Source: Guptibacillus hwajinpoensis
GTDB lineage: Bacteria; Bacillota; Bacilli; Bacillales; Guptibacillaceae
Length of the DNA stretch: 64,000 nt
NCBI RefSeq assembly: GCF_020524165.1
Contig: NZ_JAIVKU010000004.1
Span: forward strand, 1 to 64,000
Direction: 5' to 3'
Position numbers and translations under genes: made by a program. Positions 55,328 through 62,644 of this stretch are shown here, one piece after another (within the stretch, counting starts at the first letter, position 1; each line of letters starts with the position of its first letter). The notes beneath the pieces were generated by a model. That model searched no databases. It saw only the letters and a list, made by a program, of their open reading frames with translations, and was not told where the DNA came from.

Positions 55328-55774
55328 ATGAAGGTAATCAAAACGTATTACCCGAGAGTAAAAGCCATTGAATTATTCATGGTTCTCGTGTACGGCATTG
55401 TCGTTTCTTTTGGTACCTTATTATTGTGGATAAAAGGTGATTTATCATTCGAACGCTGGCGAACCTTCATGCTGATTGGCCTGATTTATGTGTTGTTTTG
55501 TATGTTTCTCAGCTTTTGTATCCGAACACAGCGAATTGAATTAACGGAGTATCGTATGGAACATAAGCTACTTGGTATAAGCCGTCGGAGTGTTGCCTTT
55601 TCCTCCGTAAAGAAAGTAATGTTTGGAAAAGTAAACGGTTCCCCCGTCGTTGCGATTATTAATGGGAATACGAGTAAACCAATCTTTGTTCCTTATATTC
55701 CGTTCGAAAAAGATTGGCAGGAAATTACGTCATATATTAAAGAACGAAATCAAAAGGTTATTATTTCGATTTAA
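55328..55774 (+). CDS. Unrecognised two-helix membrane protein
   Basis: 148 aa: helices near residues 18-40 and 50-72, then a beta-rich cytoplasmic domain (RIELTEYRMEHKLLGISRRS ... VNGSPVVAIINGN) resembling bacterial PH-like domains. ATG 55328 follows AAAGGTGTG; the frame is open to 55292. No function assigned. A hairpin terminator lies over its stop codon. Confidence 0.6.
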   Translation: MKVIKTYYPRVKAIELFMVLVYGIVVSFGTLLLWIKGDLSFERWRTFMLIGLIYVLFCMFLSFCIRTQRIELTEYRMEHKLLGISRRSVAFSSVKKVMFGKVNGSPVVAIINGNTSKPIFVPYIPFEKDWQEITSYIKERNQKVIISI

Positions 55775-55806
55775 AGAAGCGCCATTTAGGCGCTTCTTTA
55801 TTCTTT
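55773..55806. terminator. Bidirectional terminator between 55328 gene and hmp
   Basis: AAAGAAGCGCC pairs perfectly with GGCGCTTCTTT around ATTTA, T-rich on the plus side. Confidence 0.87.
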
Positions 55807-55818
55807 CAACAATTTTCT

Positions 55819-57033
55819 TTAAGACAGGGCAGGTTCAAGTGCTACAGCAGGACCAAAAAATTCAAAATGCATGTTCTTTTCCTCTACACCGAGATTTGTT
55901 AACGCAACTTTTACAGCTTTCATAAACGGGAGGGGGCCACAGAAATAATACTCTGTCTCTGTATCAAGTGGTAATACTTCTTTTAACCATTCGCTTGTGA
56001 TAAATCCTTTTTTATCAAAGACCTTCTCATCGCGATCATTGTTTGTAGGGGCTTCGTAACAGACGTAATAATCAAGTGAAGGGTGCTCGAGAGAAAGAAC
56101 CTCATTGTGAAAGGCATGAACATTTCCATTTAAAGCTGCATGAATAAATGTCGTGTTTCTATGTTGAAGCGCACTGCTCTTTAGCATACTAAGCATCGGC
56201 GTAATCCCTACACCGCCACTCAAGAGAACAATTGGCGATGAGGCCTCTTCTAAATAAAAGTCACCTGCTGGAGCAGTAATACTAAGCTCATCATTTACTT
56301 CCACGTGATCGTGTAAATAATTCGATACAATGCCATCAGGCTTTGATGTGTCAGCTTCTTTTTTTACTGAGATTCTGTAATAAGCTTTTCCGGGTACGTC
56401 TGAAAGGCTGTATTGACGAATATGGGTGAATTGATCTCCTGGGATGCTGACTTTTACGCTAATGTATTGCCCAGCTCTGAACGACGCAATGGGTTTATCA
56501 TCTAGAGGTTTTAAGTAAAAAGATGTGATGACGTCACTTTCCTGTTCCTTTCGATCGACAACGAAAACACGTTCCTTTTCCCAACCGCCAGGCTGTTTTG
56601 CAGCATCTTCGTACATTTCTTCCTCCACTTCAATAAAAACGCTAGCAATAACTCCGTATGCTTCTTCCCATGCCTGAAGGATTTCTTCGGTAGCATCCTC
56701 TTTTAGAACATCTTTAATCGCCTTTAATAAATGCTCACCTACAATTGGATAATGTTCCGGTCGAACACCAAGACTTCTATGTTTATGAGCGACCTGTTTT
56801 ACAACTGGTAAAATAGCTTCTAATTGATCAATGTTTTTGGCCGCAGCATAAACGGCGTTCGCGAGAGCCTGCTGCTGCTTGCCTTGCTTTTGATTGGCAT
56901 GATTAAAAATGTTTAACAGCTCAGGATGATTTTCGAAAAGCATGTTATAAAAGCGTTTTGTAATCTCAGTTCCATGAATTTCAAGTACAGGCACAGTGGA
57001 TTTAATTGTTGCAATTGTGTGGGGTGATAACAT
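55819..57033 (-). CDS. hmp: Flavohemoglobin / nitric oxide dioxygenase
   Basis: Oxidises NO to nitrate with O2 and NAD(P)H. 404 aa: globin domain (residues about 1-140, proximal His in VAHKHRSLGV), FAD-binding domain with RQYSLSD, and NAD-binding domain with LLSGGVGITPMLSM and FCGPLPFM. ATG 57033 follows GGAGGTTA; the frame opens five codons earlier. Divergent from nsrR with NsrR-like sites between. Confidence 0.95.
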   Translation of the reverse strand: MLSPHTIATIKSTVPVLEIHGTEITKRFYNMLFENHPELLNIFNHANQKQGKQQQALANAVYAAAKNIDQLEAILPVVKQVAHKHRSLGVRPEHYPIVGEHLLKAIKDVLKEDATEEILQAWEEAYGVIASVFIEVEEEMYEDAAKQPGGWEKERVFVVDRKEQESDVITSFYLKPLDDKPIASFRAGQYISVKVSIPGDQFTHIRQYSLSDVPGKAYYRISVKKEADTSKPDGIVSNYLHDHVEVNDELSITAPAGDFYLEEASSPIVLLSGGVGITPMLSMLKSSALQHRNTTFIHAALNGNVHAFHNEVLSLEHPSLDYYVCYEAPTNNDRDEKVFDKKGFITSEWLKEVLPLDTETEYYFCGPLPFMKAVKVALTNLGVEEKNMHFEFFGPAVALEPALS

Positions 57034-57052
57034 GAAAATAACCTCCAATTTA

Positions 57053-57122
57053 AAGATGTATTATAAATATATCTTTATGCTATCGTTTTCTTATCTTAAA
57101 AGCAATATATAAAATGCATCTT
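57053..57122. promoter_or_regulatory. Two NsrR-like operators in the hmp-nsrR intergenic region
   Basis: Site 1 (57053-57075): AAGATGTATT-ATA-AATATATCTT, a near-perfect dyad containing TATAAT on the minus strand, a likely hmp -10. Site 2 (57100-57122): AAGCAATATA...ATGCATCTT, a weaker dyad of the same type. B. subtilis NsrR represses hmp through similar AT-rich dyads. Confidence 0.75.
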
Positions 57123-57227
57123 TAATAGAATGTTCACATCTTATCAAGAGCATTAAATAAAGTGAAGTTTTCCAAGATATGATAAAATAGACCTATGAAC
57201 AATGGAGTGAAATGAGGTTGAATAACC

Positions 57228-57668
57228 GTGCGTTTAACAAATTATACGGATTACTCTTTAAGAATGCTGATTTACCTTGGGAGTATGAAAAAAAATAACT
57301 TGGCAAGCATTCAAGAAATTGCTGATGCTTATCAAATTTCAAAAAATCATCTGATGAAAGTGGCCCATGAGCTCGGAAAAAAAGGATATATCGAAACGAT
57401 TAGAGGAAGGAACGGAGGGTTAAGATTAGCCCTGCTTCCTAATGAAATCAATGTGGGAGAAGTGGTAAGAAGTACGGAGGAAGATTTTAATTTAGTGGAG
57501 TGTTTTGATAAAGAAAACAATGCTTGTGTGATTAGTCCAGCCTGTCGACTAAAGCACGTCCTTCATACGGCTTTGTCCGCTTATTTTGAGGTTTTAGATC
57601 AGTATCAATTAGCGGATCTCATCGTAAATGATGAAACGCTTAGACAATTATTTGAGAGAAATCAATAG
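57228..57668 (+). CDS. nsrR: Rrf2-family nitric-oxide-sensing repressor NsrR
   Basis: 146 aa, N-terminal winged helix (MRLTNYTDYSLRMLIYL; IQEIADAYQISKNHLMKV) and three cysteines in ECFDKENNACVISPACRLK (C-x7-C-x5-C), the Fe-S cluster of NsrR. GTG start after GAGGTTG. Divergent from hmp, its classic target. Confidence 0.93.
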   Translation: MRLTNYTDYSLRMLIYLGSMKKNNLASIQEIADAYQISKNHLMKVAHELGKKGYIETIRGRNGGLRLALLPNEINVGEVVRSTEEDFNLVECFDKENNACVISPACRLKHVLHTALSAYFEVLDQYQLADLIVNDETLRQLFERNQ

Positions 57669-57722
57669 GGTAGCAATCCCTTTCTAATTGAATACACTGG
57701 TCTATGAGGAGTGTGGCAGTGT

Positions 57723-57881
57723 ATGGAATGGTTTGAACTGACGGGGGTTGGAGGAATTGTTGCAGTTCTTGCGGTGATACGTATGAAATATGGCCGTTAT
57801 TCTGCCCACCATCGCTATTTACGTGAAGAGTATATGTCTGAAAAATGGGCAAGAGAAAAGAAGAGAGATCAGAGCGAGTGA
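57723..57881 (+). CDS. Small protein with one hydrophobic segment
   Basis: 52 aa: MEWFELTGVGGIVAVLAVIR is a short hydrophobic N-terminal segment, followed by a basic region rich in Tyr, His, Arg and Lys. ATG 57723 follows GAGGAGTG by about 10 bases; a terminator lies right after the stop. No family recognised. Its position between nsrR and sigK gives no clue. Confidence 0.5.
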   Translation: MEWFELTGVGGIVAVLAVIRMKYGRYSAHHRYLREEYMSEKWAREKKRDQSE

Positions 57882-57883
57882 CT

Positions 57884-57919
57884 AGACGTTTCCTTTTTAA
57901 GGGGACGTCTTCTTTTTTT
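57884..57919 (+). terminator. Terminator before sigK
   Basis: AGACGTTTCC pairs with GGGGACGTCT (two G-T pairs), then TCTTTTTTT. Confidence 0.8.
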
Positions 57920-57944
57920 GAATGAGAATTCCGCAAGGACAGAC

Positions 57945-57973
57945 ACACAGGCGTGGGCAATTACATAAACTTA
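57945..57973 (+). promoter_or_regulatory. Candidate sigma-K/sigma-E promoter for sigK
   Basis: AC (57945-57946), 17-base spacer, CATAAACTTA (57964-57973), close to AC-N16/17-CATANNNTA. sigK is transcribed by sigma-E then sigma-K in B. subtilis; spacing to the start is suitable. Confidence 0.45.
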
Positions 57974-58009
57974 AGATATAGTAACAGCCCATCATTGGGA
58001 GGTGAGTAT

Positions 58010-58717
58010 GTGTCCTTACTGGCAGCGCTTGCTTACGTGTGTAAGGAAGTTCTTTTCTTTGTCTCGTTTGTGAAAAATAATGCTTTTCCTCAGCCTCTTT
58101 CAAGAAAAGATGAAAGAAAGTATTTAGAGTTAATGGCTGAAGGAGATGAAGATGCAAGAAACCGCCTCATCGAACACAATCTCCGTCTCGTAGCCCATAT
58201 TGTGAAGAAATTTGAAAATACGGGCGAAGATCCTGAAGATCTCATCTCTATTGGTACAATTGGTTTAATCAAAGCAATTGAAAGCTACTCCACAGATAAA
58301 GGAACAAAGCTAGCAACCTATGCAGCAAGATGCATTGAGAATGAAATACTTATGCATCTAAGAGCGTTAAAAAAGACAAAAAAAGATGTGTCTTTACATG
58401 ATCCGATCGGTCAGGATAAGGAAGGAAATGAGATTTCTCTTATTGATGTGTTAAAAGCGGAAACGGAAGATATTGTAGAATTAATTCAGCTAAATATGGA
58501 GAAAAAGAAAATCTATGAGTACATTCATATTTTAGATGATCGAGAAAAAGAAGTCATCGTAGGACGCTTTGGTTTAAATCTGGAAAAAGAATTAACACAA
58601 CGAGAAATTGCGCGACAGCTTGGCATTTCTCGGAGTTATGTTTCGAGAATTGAAAAGCGTGCATTAATGAAACTGTTTCATGAATTTTATCGAAATCGAA
58701 AAGAAAGCGGTGCATAA
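58010..58717 (+). CDS. sigK: RNA polymerase sporulation sigma factor SigK (pro-sigma-K)
   Basis: Late mother-cell sigma factor. GTG 58010 after GGGAGGTGAG gives 235 aa starting [19 protein letters not shown], a hydrophobic pro-sequence of about 19 residues of the kind removed by SpoIVFB, then [12 protein letters not shown] at the mature start. Region 2 ([38 protein letters not shown]) and region 4 ([20 protein letters not shown]) are complete. The gene is uninterrupted, unlike the skin-split gene of B. subtilis. Confidence 0.96.
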   Translation: MSLLAALAYVCKEVLFFVSFVKNNAFPQPLSRKDERKYLELMAEGDEDARNRLIEHNLRLVAHIVKKFENTGEDPEDLISIGTIGLIKAIESYSTDKGTKLATYAARCIENEILMHLRALKKTKKDVSLHDPIGQDKEGNEISLIDVLKAETEDIVELIQLNMEKKKIYEYIHILDDREKEVIVGRFGLNLEKELTQREIARQLGISRSYVSRIEKRALMKLFHEFYRNRKESGA

Positions 58718-58745
58718 CCCTGCTCACACGCAGGGTTTTTATTTT
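58718..58745 (+). terminator. Terminator after sigK
   Basis: CCCTGC pairs with GCAGGG around TCACAC, followed by TTTTTATTTT. Confidence 0.83.
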
Positions 58746-58787
58746 GGATAAAAGTGTTAGCCATTGATCAAGATAAAATTGTAGTAA

Positions 58788-58825
58788 AGAACATTTGTTC
58801 GTCATATAATAAGAACAAATGATCG
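58788..58825. promoter_or_regulatory. Two LexA-like boxes flanking a -10
   Basis: Box 1 (58788-58801), minus strand CGAACAAATGTTCT, matches CGAACRNRYGTTYC at 13 of 14 positions. Box 2 (58812-58825), plus strand AGAACAAATGATCG, is a weaker match. A TATAAT (58805-58810) lies between them. Repression by LexA would be expected to cover the promoter. Confidence 0.6.
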
Positions 58826-58844
58826 CATAGAAAGGAAATGGACT

Positions 58845-59114
58845 ATGTATAAAAGATTGGGGAAATTTCTTGAATATCAACAAAATATAGAAATGATTTA
58901 TTTATCTAATGATAATAAAATTAGTAAGAGAATCGTTAAACTGTATTCGGTAACCGAAGAAAGTGTTACTGGGTATTGTTACTTGAGAGGGAACGTGCGA
59001 ACGTTTAAGACGGAGCAAATTTTAGCAATATTACCTTCAGAAAACGATCGAATGAAAGAAACTGAGCTCAATAAAAAAAAGAAACTCCGGAGGTTTCCCT
59101 CCGAAGCATTTTAA
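58845..59114 (+). CDS. WYL-like small protein
   Basis: 89 aa beginning MYKRLGKFLEYQQNIEMIYL; TGYCYLRGNVRTFKTEQILA fits the core of WYL domains, which bind ligands or nucleic acid in DNA-damage and phage-defence regulators. No helix-turn-helix is attached, so it is a stand-alone WYL-like domain. AAAGGAAATG before ATG 58845. LexA-like boxes lie upstream, suggesting DNA-damage control. Confidence 0.7.
   Translation: MYKRLGKFLEYQQNIEMIYLSNDNKISKRIVKLYSVTEESVTGYCYLRGNVRTFKTEQILAILPSENDRMKETELNKKKKLRRFPSEAF
59073..59103 (-). terminator. Terminator for the SGNH hydrolase gene
   Basis: On the minus strand CGGAGG and CCTCCG pair around GAAA, followed after a short gap by eight T. Overlaps the end of the WYL-like gene. 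Confidence 0.6.
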
Positions 59115-59174
59115 GGTTGGTCTATTGTAGTTTAACACACAAAAGCGAAAAAGTAACCAAGTTTCTAAAATGAA

Positions 59175-59921
59175 TTATTCTTTAGTATCTTCATTTGTGT
59201 TATAGGTAGAAAGAATTTTTCGAGTCCAAATTTTATAGCCCTCTCCATTAAGATGGAGACCATCGAATGTATAGTCTTTGTTTAACTGACCAAACTCAAC
59301 TAGCTCCGGATAGATATCAATATACTGATAGTCATACAGATTAGAGAGGTCTTCTAAACGCTTGTTTAAATCGCGGATTGTACCATTATTTAGAGGGTGG
59401 CCAGTTAAAGCCGTGTTAACGGGGAACAAACTTTGGACGTAGACCTTTGTATTTGGCGATCTGGTCTTAAGAATATCAAGTATTTGTTTATAATTTGTCT
59501 CAATTTTATTAACGGTTTGCCCAGCAATCATATCGTTAATCCCGATCAATAAATACACCCGATCCGGTTTGGCAGTGACCACCTCATCGATTCGGTTAAG
59601 AACACCAGTAGTTGTATCACCAGCTATACCTCGATTTAAAACTTCATGATCACTGAGGGCTTCCCCCCACTCAAAATAATCCGTTAAGCTATCACCAAGG
59701 AAAATGGTCTCACTGTCTTTGTGAGTGTATGAGTCGTAAATACTCTTTTTCGTTTGATAATATTTTGTATAGTACGTAATGTTTTTCTTATTGGATTCTG
59801 AATCGTTCTCCGGCATTTCATTTGCATTGGTCCTAAGAAAATCGGTTTGATTTCCAGCCAGTGCAAGCAAAACGACAAGAGATCCGGCAACAAGAACCAG
59901 AATCCATGCTTTTTTCCTCAC
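59175..59921 (-). CDS. Membrane-anchored or secreted SGNH/GDSL hydrolase
   Basis: 248 aa: N-terminal hydrophobic segment (ILVLVAGSLVVLLALAG), then an esterase domain with the four SGNH blocks: FLGDSLTDYF (Ser), GIAGDTT (Gly), LIGINDM (Asn) and DGLHLN (Asp/His). Acts outside the membrane, perhaps as a lipid or polysaccharide deacetylase; the substrate is not evident. GTG 59921, 10 bases after AGGAG, is preferred over GTG 59930, which abuts it. Confidence 0.87.
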   Translation of the reverse strand: MRKKAWILVLVAGSLVVLLALAGNQTDFLRTNANEMPENDSESNKKNITYYTKYYQTKKSIYDSYTHKDSETIFLGDSLTDYFEWGEALSDHEVLNRGIAGDTTTGVLNRIDEVVTAKPDRVYLLIGINDMIAGQTVNKIETNYKQILDILKTRSPNTKVYVQSLFPVNTALTGHPLNNGTIRDLNKRLEDLSNLYDYQYIDIYPELVEFGQLNKDYTFDGLHLNGEGYKIWTRKILSTYNTNEDTKE

Positions 59922-60011
59922 AAATATCACACTCCTATTGATTACGATAGGTATTATACCCTATATACAGTGAAGTGAAAGCTGAATTTGCTTATGGAAC
60001 AAAAAATGAGT

Positions 60012-60036
60012 AAAAAAACCCCCAAAAGTGGAGGTT
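60012..60036 (-). terminator. Terminator after yfkAB
   Basis: On the minus strand AACCTCC pairs with GGGGGTT (one G-T), followed by seven T; begins in the stop codon. Confidence 0.75.
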
Positions 60037-61154
60037 TAGAGGGTAATATTTGTTTCTTTTTGTAAGAAATCCACATTTTTGTAATAGGCATCTTTTACAA
60101 GAAGATTTGGTCCAAGACATTTAACAGCTGGACAATGACAGCTTATGCTTTTCGAGATTTTGCTATCCTGCCATTTTTCGTAAGCATCATTTAAATTTGT
60201 GTTTTTAATATTTCCAAGTGCAGGAGTGTCTCCAAAATCGGTTACAATGATGTCTCCATCAAAAATATTCATATTTAATCTTGATCGACCATCCGGGTCA
60301 TTTCTAACAGTTACATTTGGCTCTGCATATAACCTTTCAAGAAGGTTAAGATCTTCTGGATTTGAACTACATGGGTAAAAAGGAAGTGTACCAAATAATA
60401 ACCAGACGGACGGATCGCGTTCATTTAATAGACGATGTATCCCTTCGCGAATTTCTTCTAATGAAGCAATGTCAAGACCAGATGCAAAATCTGATGGGTA
60501 CATTGGATGAATTTCATGCCTTTGACAGCCCATCTCTGCAATTTGCTTGTGAATGCTCACGATATTTGGAAGCGTTCTTCGGTTGATCATGGTTTCGGCT
60601 GAAACGATAACCCCTCTAGAAGTTAAATCTTTTGCATTTTCAACCATACGATGAAAATAAGCTTCACGCTGAGCGAGGGTAGGTTTACGGTCCATTACCG
60701 CGAATCCAATATCTGTAAAATCATCAATACTTCCATAGTTATGTGAAATATGTAAGACGTCCAAGTAAGGCAAAATCAAATCATAGCGCTTGCGGTCAAG
60801 CGTTAGGTTAGAGTTGATTTGCGTACGAGCACCTCGGTCATGTGCATATTTAAGTAGTGGTGCTACATACTGTTTCACCGATTTCATTGAAAGCATAGGC
60901 TCGCCACCTGTAATGCTTAGTGCACGAAGTTTTTCTACTTCGTCCAGTCTATCAGTCAAAAGGTCCAGTGGAAGCGGATCAGGATCTTTGGGTTGAAGAG
61001 TATAACCAACCGCACAGTGCTCACACCGCATGTTGCATAGTGTTGTTGTTGTTAGTTCAATATTGGAAAGGACCATACTCCCGTATTCTTCAACATCCAT
61101 ATAAGCTTCCCATGGGTCATAGGTGGGTGTTATTGTTTTCGTTGATGTTGTCAT
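60036..61154 (-). CDS. yfkAB: Radical SAM protein YfkAB
   Basis: 372 aa. The N-terminal half is a radical SAM domain (CNMRCEHC cluster motif, SITGGEPML, INSNLTLDR); the C-terminus has ISCHCPAVKCLGPN, the CxCxxxxC motif for an auxiliary cluster that names the family. Its reaction is unknown. In B. subtilis it is annotated as one gene despite earlier separation into yfkA and yfkB. RBS AAAGGGGTCG. Divergent from the YjcZ-type gene. Confidence 0.92.
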   Translation of the reverse strand: MTTSTKTITPTYDPWEAYMDVEEYGSMVLSNIELTTTTLCNMRCEHCAVGYTLQPKDPDPLPLDLLTDRLDEVEKLRALSITGGEPMLSMKSVKQYVAPLLKYAHDRGARTQINSNLTLDRKRYDLILPYLDVLHISHNYGSIDDFTDIGFAVMDRKPTLAQREAYFHRMVENAKDLTSRGVIVSAETMINRRTLPNIVSIHKQIAEMGCQRHEIHPMYPSDFASGLDIASLEEIREGIHRLLNERDPSVWLLFGTLPFYPCSSNPEDLNLLERLYAEPNVTVRNDPDGRSRLNMNIFDGDIIVTDFGDTPALGNIKNTNLNDAYEKWQDSKISKSISCHCPAVKCLGPNLLVKDAYYKNVDFLQKETNITL

Positions 61155-61268
61155 TAATATCGACCCCTTTTAGTAATTGCAAGGCTTCATACCTTTCTTA
61201 ATTGTAGAGCATTAAGAAAGAGATGAACAGCGATAGTGATGAATTTAGAAAACTCCGCCAATGTCCAT

Positions 61269-61296
61269 ACATCTTATTCGAGTCTCTCATAGACTA
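61269..61296 (+). promoter_or_regulatory. Sigma-K promoter for the YjcZ-type gene
   Basis: AC (61269-61270), 17-base spacer, CATAGACTA (61288-61296), an exact fit to AC-N16/17-CATANNNTA. Confidence 0.75.
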
Positions 61297-61341
61297 TACT
61301 ATCTAGCAGAAGAATGTCTAAGGGAGAAAAGGAGGGGGCGT

Positions 61342-61497
61342 ATGAGTTACGGCTATCCTGGCTGTGGTTATCCCTATCCGCCATACCCATATCCATATCC
61401 AGGATATGGAGGAGGGTACTTTGCTTTAATTGTCGTACTACTGGTTTTATTGCTTGTGATCGGCGGAGGATACTATTATTATGCGAATTATAGATAA
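61342..61497 (+). CDS. YjcZ-type sporulation peptide
   Basis: 51 aa: Gly/Tyr/Pro-rich N-terminus (YGYPGCGYPYPPYPYPYPGY) and one transmembrane segment (FALIVVLLVLLLVIGGG), ending in Tyr-rich residues, as in YjcZ-family spore proteins. ATG 61342 follows AAGGAGGGGG; the upstream frame from 61261 lacks a site. A sigma-K promoter lies before it, so mother-cell expression in late sporulation is expected. Confidence 0.88.
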   Translation: MSYGYPGCGYPYPPYPYPYPGYGGGYFALIVVLLVLLLVIGGGYYYYANYR

Positions 61498-61518
61498 TGT
61501 TGGTTATCGAGAAAAGTG

Positions 61519-61567
61519 AAAAAGCAAACACGCTAGGGCTATCCCTTGTGCGTGCTTGCTTTTTTTT
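61519..61567. terminator. Terminator between the YjcZ-type gene and mrpG
   Basis: AAAAAGCAA-A-CACGC pairs with GCGTG-C-TTGCTTTTT around a TAGGGCTATCCCTT loop that forms its own short stem. The T-run (61559-61567) covers the mrpG end. Confidence 0.83.
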
Positions 61568-61895
61568 GTTGCGCTTTATCGAGATCATCTCTTGTCGTTT
61601 TTTCCCATAAAGGGACTCCTTTTTGATAGGCTGCTCTAGAAATCATATGTCCAGAGACCGGCGCTGTCATAAGGATGAAAATAATTCCCAAAATAAGCTT
61701 ACCGCTCACCATTTGTTCTTCGAAAATAAAATACAGGAAAGCAGCGATGAGAATTCCTGCTACTCCTAGGGTTGCACTTTTGGATGCAGCGTGTAGACGA
61801 GTGTAAACGTCAGGAAGTCGAAATATTCCTAGTGCCCCAGAAAAAAGGAAAAACGTACCGATAAGCATGAAAATGCTAATCACGACTTCTTTCAA
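61539..61895 (-). CDS. mrpG: Na+/H+ antiporter subunit MrpG
   Basis: 118 aa from TTG 61895, 8 bases after AAAAGGG; three helices with GALGIFRLPDVYTRLHAASK and VSGHMISRAAY, the MrpG/PhaG pattern. Overlaps mrpF by 20 bases, as in other mrp operons. Last gene of the cluster. Part of the multi-subunit secondary antiporter supporting Na+ and alkaline tolerance. Confidence 0.9.
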   Translation of the reverse strand: MKEVVISIFMLIGTFFLFSGALGIFRLPDVYTRLHAASKSATLGVAGILIAAFLYFIFEEQMVSGKLILGIIFILMTAPVSGHMISRAAYQKGVPLWEKTTRDDLDKAQQKKASTHKG

Positions 61896-62166
61896 TGATA
61901 ACACCCTTTTCCAAGAATTTAGCAATAGCTACTGTTCCTATAAAAGCAAGTATTCCAATGAGAAGAATAATATCATTGAAATAAGCAGTTTCTAGCTTAA
62001 TTGCTAGAATTCCAGCTATTGCCATTAGATTAATCCCAATTGTATCTAGTGCAACTGCCCGATCAGGGTTAGACGGTCCTTTTATCGCACGGTAAAGTAA
62101 AAACAAGGTAGAAATCGCAATGATGACGATACAAATTGTTGATACGGTAGAGAGAAGGGAGCTCAT
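61876..62166 (-). CDS. mrpF: Na+/H+ antiporter subunit MrpF
   Basis: 96 aa, three helices, with LYRAIKGPSNPDRAVALDTI, a diagnostic segment of MrpF/PhaF. RBS GAGGTGA. Overlaps mrpE by 4 bases and mrpG by 20. Confidence 0.93.
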   Translation of the reverse strand: MSSLLSTVSTICIVIIAISTLFLLYRAIKGPSNPDRAVALDTIGINLMAIAGILAIKLETAYFNDIILLIGILAFIGTVAIAKFLEKGVIIERSRD

Positions 62167-62639
62167 CTTGTCACCTCCATAATGGCTTTCTCAAATGTTC
62201 CTTTAATTTCTTTAATTACCTCGTCAGCATCAGGAGCATCCATCGCATGAATATAGATATGCATGTTGTCGGGCGCGACGGATACGGTTAACGTGCCGGG
62301 TGTTAGGGTGATTAGGTTGGCGAGCATCGTAATTTCCCAGTTTGTGCGAACGTCAATGGGAACTTCGATAATACCAGGATTCATTTTATGCTTAGGACTA
62401 TAGACTAGTTTCACGACTTGTATATTCGCCATAATCAATTCTTTAATAAATAAGAACAACAATTTGATAATCGCCCAGAGACGATAGAAATAAAAGCGAT
62501 CTGGTATAAAACGCTCCATTAAAAGAAGCAGTCCGATACCAAATAAATAACCGATAAAAAACGTACTAAACGAATAGCTTTCAAAAAGGAACATCCAGAG
62601 AACGGCAATGATTAGATTAATTATAATTTGTATGGGCAT
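62163..62639 (-). CDS. mrpE: Na+/H+ antiporter subunit MrpE
   Basis: 158 aa: three N-terminal helices (FIGYLFGIGLLLLMERFIPD) and a soluble C-terminal part with LANLITLTPGTLTVSV and DAPDADEVIKEIKGTFE. Stands 5 bases after mrpD. The standard order D-E-F-G is intact. Confidence 0.94.
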   Translation of the reverse strand: MPIQIIINLIIAVLWMFLFESYSFSTFFIGYLFGIGLLLLMERFIPDRFYFYRLWAIIKLLFLFIKELIMANIQVVKLVYSPKHKMNPGIIEVPIDVRTNWEITMLANLITLTPGTLTVSVAPDNMHIYIHAMDAPDADEVIKEIKGTFEKAIMEVTR

Positions 62640-62644
62640 GCCAT

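Noticed and set aside
47960..55800. Genomic island boundaries around the stator and small-ORF region
   Set aside because: No tRNA gene, integrase, direct repeats or clear composition change was visible; lateral transfer cannot be supported by eye.
57953..58009. N-terminal extension of SigK from 57953
   Set aside because: It lies before the ribosome site GGGAGGTGAG, overlaps the candidate promoter, and would hide the normal pro-sequence.
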